Below are positions 59,604 to 64,000 of a DNA stretch of 64,000 nucleotides, piece by piece. Each line of letters opens with the position of its first letter. Within the stretch, counting starts at the first letter, position 1. Source of the stretch: Gordonia hongkongensis (GTDB taxonomy: Bacteria > Actinomycetota > Actinomycetes > Mycobacteriales > Mycobacteriaceae). The notes beneath the pieces were generated by a model. That model saw only the letters and a program-made list of their open reading frames with translations, was not told the origin of the DNA and ran no database searches. The position numbers were made by a program, and so were the translations under genes. Location of the stretch: contig NZ_CP095552.1 in assembly GCF_023078355.1 (NCBI RefSeq), positions 868,001 through 932,000 of the forward strand, read 5' to 3'.

Positions 59604-60844
59604 CCGTCGACGACGCGACGAGCACCGAGACAGCGACGACCGAGACATCGTCAACCGAAACAACGAGTGGCGCACCGCTGGTCACGCAGCCCCTCCTCGA
59701 CGCGATCGCGGAGGCCGAGAAGCTGGTCGCATCGGCCGATTTCGCCGAGACCGACCAAGATCTCGCCGAAGGCTACGACTACCTCGCGGGGAGTATCGCC
59801 GCCATCGTCCAACTGGTGCGCGCCCGGTCCATCTCCCACCCGAACTTCGTGACGTCCACCGGGCCGTCGACGAAGATGGGCCTGGACAATCCGGACACGC
59901 TCTACTATCACGCCGACGTCGAACCCACCGGGACATACCGGGTACGCGGGCGGCGCGGTACCACAACCGATCTCAGCTTCCAGGTCCTGCGCGGCGACTA
60001 CACGGCCTCGTCGGTACCGGGCGGCGAGGATGCGTTCGACGACCGGCGGCTGACGATCGCCGACGACGGGTCGTTCGAACTGGCCTTCGGCCCACCCATC
60101 CCCGATGCGCCGGACGACTACTTCCCGCTCGGGGAGGGCGCGTCGATGCTCGCGGTGCGCGAGGTCTACTCCGACTGGTCCGAACGCAAGGGGTCGATCA
60201 CCATCGAACGGGTCGACACCATCGGGACCGCGCCGCCGGAGCCGGACCTGGCCCGGGTGTCCCGCCGGTACGCGACGGCCGGCAAGATGCTGACGGCTCG
60301 CATCAACACCTGGTTCAATTTCCCGAAGTGGTTCTACCTCGACGAGCCGGTCAACACGTTCACCGAACCGCGGCAGACCCCCGGCGGCCTCAGCACGCAG
60401 TTCTCCTCCGTCGGACACTTCCGGTTGGGGCCCGACGAGGCGATGGTGATCACCATTCCGCGGTCCGACGCCCCGTACCAGGGATTCCAGCTCGGCAGCA
60501 TGTGGTACATCTCGCTGGACTACGTCAACCACCAGACCAGCCTGAACTCCGCTCAGGCGCAGGTGGATCCGGACGGCATGATCCGCATGGTGGTGTCCCA
60601 CCGCGACCCGGGCGTCGCGAACTGGATCGAGACGACCGGCCGGTCGACGGGCATCCTGCAGTTCCGGTGGCAACGCAGTGATTCGCCGATCGGCCCGGAC
60701 CTGGGCCCGACCGCACAGGTCGTCGCTTTCGACGAAGTCGCCGGCCATCTGCCGCACCTCGAGCACAACAGGATCGACGCCGACGGCTGGGCGGAGCGGA
60801 TCACGGCACGTCAGCGCGGGTTCGCCGAGAGGATGCTGGGATGA
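59600..60844 (+). CDS. DUF1214-domain protein, Rv3531c-like, of the steroid operon
   Basis: 414 residues. A Thr/Ser-rich head (about 1-28) precedes a two-part beta-rich protein: TYRVRGRRGTTTDLSFQVLRGDY near 115, and DUF1214-like end segment GFQLGSMWYISLDYVNHQTSLN near 295 onward with ILQFRWQRSD near 355. No signal peptide, no catalytic motif I can name. Three-gene run with an SDR and a sulfotransferase-like gene, all overlapping; the same trio (Rv3531c, Rv3530c, Rv3529c) occurs in the mycobacterial cholesterol locus without a defined step. Role in steroid metabolism inferred from co-transcription with hsaB. Confidence 0.8.
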   Translation: MTVDDATSTETATTETSSTETTSGAPLVTQPLLDAIAEAEKLVASADFAETDQDLAEGYDYLAGSIAAIVQLVRARSISHPNFVTSTGPSTKMGLDNPDTLYYHADVEPTGTYRVRGRRGTTTDLSFQVLRGDYTASSVPGGEDAFDDRRLTIADDGSFELAFGPPIPDAPDDYFPLGEGASMLAVREVYSDWSERKGSITIERVDTIGTAPPEPDLARVSRRYATAGKMLTARINTWFNFPKWFYLDEPVNTFTEPRQTPGGLSTQFSSVGHFRLGPDEAMVITIPRSDAPYQGFQLGSMWYISLDYVNHQTSLNSAQAQVDPDGMIRMVVSHRDPGVANWIETTGRSTGILQFRWQRSDSPIGPDLGPTAQVVAFDEVAGHLPHLEHNRIDADGWAERITARQRGFAERMLG

Positions 60845-61632
60845 GCGCACAGGGGGGTCTGCTCGCCGACAAGGTCGTCGTGGTCTCGGGTGTCGGTCCG
60901 GGACTCGGGCGGTCGATCTGCCTGCGTGCGGCCGCGGAGGGCGCACGGGTCGTCCTCGCCGCCCGTACGGAATCAAGGCTGAAGGAGGTCGCCGCCGAGA
61001 TCGACGCCGCCGGCGGGACCAGCCTCGTCGTCCCGGCCGACATCACCGACGACGCCGCCGTCGAGAACCTGGTGGCCACCACCGTCGCCGAGTTCGGCCG
61101 GGCCGATGTACTGGTCAACAACGCCTTCGCCCTCCCGTCGATGAAGCCGTTGTCCCGCACCGACTTCGATCAGATCGCGAGCAGCATCGACGTCACCGTG
61201 CTGGGCACGCTGCGGGTCATCCGCGCGTTCACCGACGCGCTGGGCGAGTCCGACGGCTCGATCGTGAACATCAACTCGATGGTCATCCGGCACTCCGAAC
61301 CCCGTTACGGCAGTTACAAGATCGCGAAGTCGGCGCTGCTGGCGATGTCGCAGTCGCTGGCCTCCGAACTCGGCGACAAGGGGATTCGCATCAACTCGGT
61401 CGCACCGGGTTACATCTGGGACGACCAGCTGAAGTGGTACTTCGGCGAGGTCGCCAAGAAATACGGGATCTCACCCGACGACGTCTACGAGCAGACGGCG
61501 TCGAAGTCCGACCTCAAGCGATTGCCGGAGCCGGACGAGATCGCCGACGCCGTCGTGTTCCTCGCCTCGCCGATGGCGCGCGCCATCACCGGGCACACCC
61601 TGGACGTGAATTGCGGTGAATACCATGACTAG
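60841..61632 (+). CDS. Short-chain dehydrogenase/reductase, Rv3530c-like
   Basis: 263 residues, classical SDR. Cofactor motif SGVGPGLGRSI near 16, VLVNNAFALPSM near 91 in the NNAG position, catalytic Ser in NINSMVIRH near 143, YGSYKIAKSALLAM near 155 with Tyr and Lys in YxxxK, PGYIW after, and a C-terminus ending TGHTLDVNCGEYHD. NAD(P)-linked oxidation or reduction of a hydroxy/keto group, by context on a steroid intermediate or CoA ester. Start overlaps the DUF1214 stop (ATGA) and its end overlaps the sulfotransferase-like gene by 8 bases. Confidence 0.85.
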   Translation: MSAQGGLLADKVVVVSGVGPGLGRSICLRAAAEGARVVLAARTESRLKEVAAEIDAAGGTSLVVPADITDDAAVENLVATTVAEFGRADVLVNNAFALPSMKPLSRTDFDQIASSIDVTVLGTLRVIRAFTDALGESDGSIVNINSMVIRHSEPRYGSYKIAKSALLAMSQSLASELGDKGIRINSVAPGYIWDDQLKWYFGEVAKKYGISPDDVYEQTASKSDLKRLPEPDEIADAVVFLASPMARAITGHTLDVNCGEYHD

Positions 61633-62767
61633 TGCGGCACGCACCGACGTCGGCACGATCGAGGACCTGCATTCCTCGGCCACTCGCGCCACCGGCCTCG
61701 ACGACTTCGGGGACACCGAGTACCTGGAGCCGCTGGGCATCCTGCTCGACTCCTACCGCTCCGAGGCGGGGCTGACCGAGATCGGCAGCAAGATGTTCCG
61801 CTTCTTCCTCAAGGGTGCGTTGGTCGCCCGGTTGCTCAGCGAGGCGTCGTGGAAGGCGAACCCGGGGTACGCCGACGTCGAGGTGACGCGGCCGATCTTC
61901 GTGACCGGCCTGCCGCGCACGGGAACGACTGCGCTGCACCGACTCCTGGCCGCCGATCCGGCGCACCAGGGCGTCGAGATGTGGCTCGCCGAGTTCCCGC
62001 AGCCCCGGCCGCCGCGCGACACCTGGTCCGACAACCCCGTCTACCAGCAGATCCAGGCCGGGTTCGAGCAACATCACGTCGAGAATCCCGAGTTCATGGG
62101 GTTGCACTACATGGACGCCGGCGAGGTCGAGGAGTGCTGGCAGCTGCTCCGCCAGAGCGTCATGTCGATCTCGTACGAATCACTCGCGCACATCCCGACC
62201 TACTCGAGGTGGCTCGCCCAGCAGGACTGGACGCCGGTGTATCTCCGACACCGCAAGAACCTGCAGCTGATCGGGCTCAACGACCCCGGCAAGCGGTGGG
62301 TGCTCAAGAACCCCAGCCATCTGTTCGCGCTCGACGCGCTCATGGCGGCGTACCCGGATGCCCTGGTGATCCAGACGCACCGGCCGCCCAGCACTCTCAT
62401 CGCGTCGATGTGCAGCTTGGCCGAACACGCCACCCCGGGATGGTCGACGACGTTCACCGGCGAGCAAGTGGGCCAGGACCAGCTCGAGCTGTGGTCACGC
62501 GGACTCCGTGAGTTCTCCACCGCACGGAAGCGGTACGACCCGGCCCAGTTCCTCGACATCGACTTCACCGATCTGCGCAACGACCCGATGGGCACCGTCG
62601 AGCGGGTGTACGCGGCGCTGGACACCCCGATGTCGGAGGACGCGCGTGCGGCGGTGACCGCGCTCGACGAGGAGAGCCGGTCGGGTGCGCGCAAACCGCA
62701 GCACCGGTACCAGCTCGCCGATTACGGACTCGACGAGGCAACGGTCGAGGCGGCCTTCGCCGTCTGA
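61625..62767 (+). CDS. Sulfotransferase-family protein, Rv3529c-like
   Basis: 380 residues from ATG 61625 (a GTG at 61616 adds three). Sulfotransferase 3/Stf0-type fold: phosphosulfate (PAPS) P-loop-like FVTGLPRTGTTALHRLLA near 95, downstream WVLKNPSHLFALDALMAAYPDALVIQTHRPP near 225, which holds the 3'-phosphate-binding Arg/Ser region. Length agrees with Rv3529c. Either sulfates a steroid-derived hydroxyl or is a cofactor-binding relative without sulfation; unproven. Third gene of the trio after hsaB. Confidence 0.8.
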   Translation: MTSAARTDVGTIEDLHSSATRATGLDDFGDTEYLEPLGILLDSYRSEAGLTEIGSKMFRFFLKGALVARLLSEASWKANPGYADVEVTRPIFVTGLPRTGTTALHRLLAADPAHQGVEMWLAEFPQPRPPRDTWSDNPVYQQIQAGFEQHHVENPEFMGLHYMDAGEVEECWQLLRQSVMSISYESLAHIPTYSRWLAQQDWTPVYLRHRKNLQLIGLNDPGKRWVLKNPSHLFALDALMAAYPDALVIQTHRPPSTLIASMCSLAEHATPGWSTTFTGEQVGQDQLELWSRGLREFSTARKRYDPAQFLDIDFTDLRNDPMGTVERVYAALDTPMSEDARAAVTALDEESRSGARKPQHRYQLADYGLDEATVEAAFAV

Positions 62768-62805
62768 CCCACCGGCCGCCCGTCGGTCGTTCTACAGTGC
62801 TTCGC

Positions 62806-63435
62806 ATGGCAGAACCGGAGAACCGACAGTCGGCAGAGGGACTGAGCCGGCTCATCGCATTCGCCGACGCGGTGGTCGCGATCGCGCTGACCCTGCTGGT
62901 GCTCCCGCTCGTCGACATCGCCAACGACCTGCGCGAGGATTCGTCGGTCGCGGACGTGGTGTCCGACAACTCGATCGAACTGGTCAGCTTCATCATCAGT
63001 TTCGGCGTCATCTGGATCCTGTGGCGCCAGCACCATCAGACGATGGAGTACTTCCGCGCCTACGACCGCACGCTGATCAACCTCCACTTCATCTGGTTGC
63101 TCACGATCGTGGCGCTGCCCTTCGCGACGGCCCTCATCGACGGCGCCCACATCGAGCAGGCCAACATCCTCTACATCGGTGTGCTGGCCGTCTCGGTGGG
63201 CTCGCTCATCGCGATCGCCGAATGGGGTCGTCGGCACCGGGAACTGCTCGCCGACGACGACGCCACCGACCGATGGGTCGCCTCGTCGAGCGGAGTCGCC
63301 ACGTTCATCATCCTCGCGGTCGCGCTGGGCGTCGCGATCGTGTTCCCGCGCAGCGGAAATCTGCCGCTGTTCCTACTGCTGCTGACCGACCCGGTCGAGC
63401 GGTTGCTCGCCCGGTGGCGGCCGCGGCGACACTGA
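62806..63435 (+). CDS. TMEM175-like potassium-channel family protein
   Basis: 209 residues with six hydrophobic segments. Helix 1 motif FADAVVAIALTLLVL (residues 19-33) corresponds to the FSD motif of the bacterial TMEM175 family; helix 2 region FIISFGVIWILWRQHHQTMEYF near 65 is also typical. These are leak-type K+ channels of the lysosomal TMEM175 family in bacteria. An upstream in-frame start would add three residues; ATG 62806 is listed. Not evidently connected with the steroid genes. Confidence 0.85.
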   Translation: MAEPENRQSAEGLSRLIAFADAVVAIALTLLVLPLVDIANDLREDSSVADVVSDNSIELVSFIISFGVIWILWRQHHQTMEYFRAYDRTLINLHFIWLLTIVALPFATALIDGAHIEQANILYIGVLAVSVGSLIAIAEWGRRHRELLADDDATDRWVASSSGVATFIILAVALGVAIVFPRSGNLPLFLLLLTDPVERLLARWRPRRH

Positions 63436-63442
63436 GGTCGGG

Positions 63443-64000
63443 TCAGCGCAGTGCGCGGGCCGCTTCGGTCACCGCGGTGTGCGGGGCACCGAACATCTGC
63501 GACGTGGCCTGTGCGCGTTTGAAAAAGAGCTGGATGTCGTGCTCCCAGGTGATGCCGATGCCGCCGTGCAGCTGGATGGCCTCGCCCGCGACACGACGAT
63601 AGGCATCGGAGCAGTACACGTGGGCGGCCAGCGCCAGATCGGCGGCATCCGGGTCGTCGGCGGCGAGGGCGGCCACGGCGGCGCGGGAGATCGACCGCGC
63701 CGTCTCGACCAGCACGTACATGTCGGCCATCCGATGCTTGAGGGCCTGGAACGAGCCGATGGTGCGCCCGAACTGCTTGCGGGACTTGGTGTACTCGACC
63801 GTGAGGTCGAGCGCTCGCTGCGCGCCCCCGACCTGCTCGGCGGACAGCAGGGCCCAGGCGAGCGCACGGAGCCGGGACGCGAGATCGTCCGGCGCGGGGA
63901 TCGCCGCGGACGCCACCTCGTCGAAGCGCACCGAGGACAGCGCCCGGGTCGGATCGAGGACGGGCATCGGCGACACCGAGACGCCGTCCGCATCGGCGGT
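63443..64000 (-). CDS. Acyl-CoA dehydrogenase, partial (N-terminus beyond the window)
   Basis: At least 185 residues; the 5' end lies outside, as the frame stays open to the right edge. The segment is the C-terminal helical domain: AQRALDLTVEYTKSRKQFGRTIGSFQALKHRMADMYVLVETAR, then QLHGGIGITWEHDIQLFFKRAQATSQMFGAPH. It resembles the FadE subunits of steroid pathways (for example the ring-degradation dehydrogenases) but cannot be assigned to a specific one without the N-terminus. An internal ATG/GTG near 63976 is not the true start. Confidence 0.8.
   Translation of the reverse strand, partial: TADADGVSVSPMPVLDPTRALSSVRFDEVASAAIPAPDDLASRLRALAWALLSAEQVGGAQRALDLTVEYTKSRKQFGRTIGSFQALKHRMADMYVLVETARSISRAAVAALAADDPDAADLALAAHVYCSDAYRRVAGEAIQLHGGIGITWEHDIQLFFKRAQATSQMFGAPHTAVTEAARALR

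Overview
This window is high-GC DNA from a mycolic-acid-containing actinobacterium (order Mycobacteriales; a Gordonia- or Rhodococcus-like genome fits best, but the species cannot be fixed from the sequence alone). Grounds: an antigen-85-type mycolyltransferase with a signal peptide, ClpC, a 13E12/DUF222 HNH nuclease with a LexA-type box, KstR, and a large KstR-type steroid (cholesterol/phytosterol) degradation cluster whose genes match the Mycobacterium tuberculosis Rv3504-Rv3574 set.

Layout. 1-4.2 kb: a DUF1772 membrane protein, then an overlapping operon of alpha/beta-hydrolase, ECF sigma factor and three-module VOC protein, divergent from a TetR regulator. 4.2-9.5 kb: a glycine-betaine operon of BCCT choline transporter (frameshifted), betaine-aldehyde dehydrogenase and choline oxidase (codA-type, not betA). 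9.5-26.5 kb: housekeeping and miscellaneous genes, including DUF222 HNH nuclease, clpC, crotonase, HNH nuclease, LVIVD and DUF305 proteins, an Asp-rich Ca-type repeat protein, fadB2 (frameshifted), an MpaB-like protein, MFS, SDR, DUF2716, MaoC and a mycolyltransferase.

26.6-36.4 kb: kstR, divergent fadE34, then the side-chain operon fadE28-fadE29-chsH2-chsH1-ltp2-fadD19. 36.4-41.0 kb: a non-steroid block (LysE, ArsB/SLC13 permease, DHA2 MFS, small hypotheticals). 41.2-49.9 kb: chsH3-kstD (kstD frameshifted), fadE27-fadE26-crotonase, and the divergent hsaE-hsaG-hsaF operon. 50-54.6 kb: LysR/TDT transporter pair, VOC protein, membrane protein and NlpC/P60 hydrolase. 54.7-62.8 kb: an Rv3527-like Cys protein and kshA, divergent from hsaA-hsaC-hsaB followed by the uncharacterised DUF1214, SDR and sulfotransferase-like trio (Rv3531c/Rv3530c/Rv3529c type). 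The window ends with a TMEM175-like channel and a truncated acyl-CoA dehydrogenase.

How it works together: FadD19 activates the sterol side chain. The FadE26/27, FadE34, ChsH3, FadE28/29, ChsH1/H2 and Ltp2 enzymes shorten it, KstD and KshA open ring B, HsaA/B and HsaC open ring A, and HsaE/F/G convert the released dienoate to pyruvate and an acyl-CoA. Eight sites fitting the KstR consensus lie in the promoters of these genes. hsaD, usually between hsaA and hsaC, is not here; its place is taken by a 290-bp repeat bounded by 15-bp perfect inverted repeats. Five genes each carry a single-base frame disruption, a pattern that points at least partly to sequence error rather than five independent gene losses.
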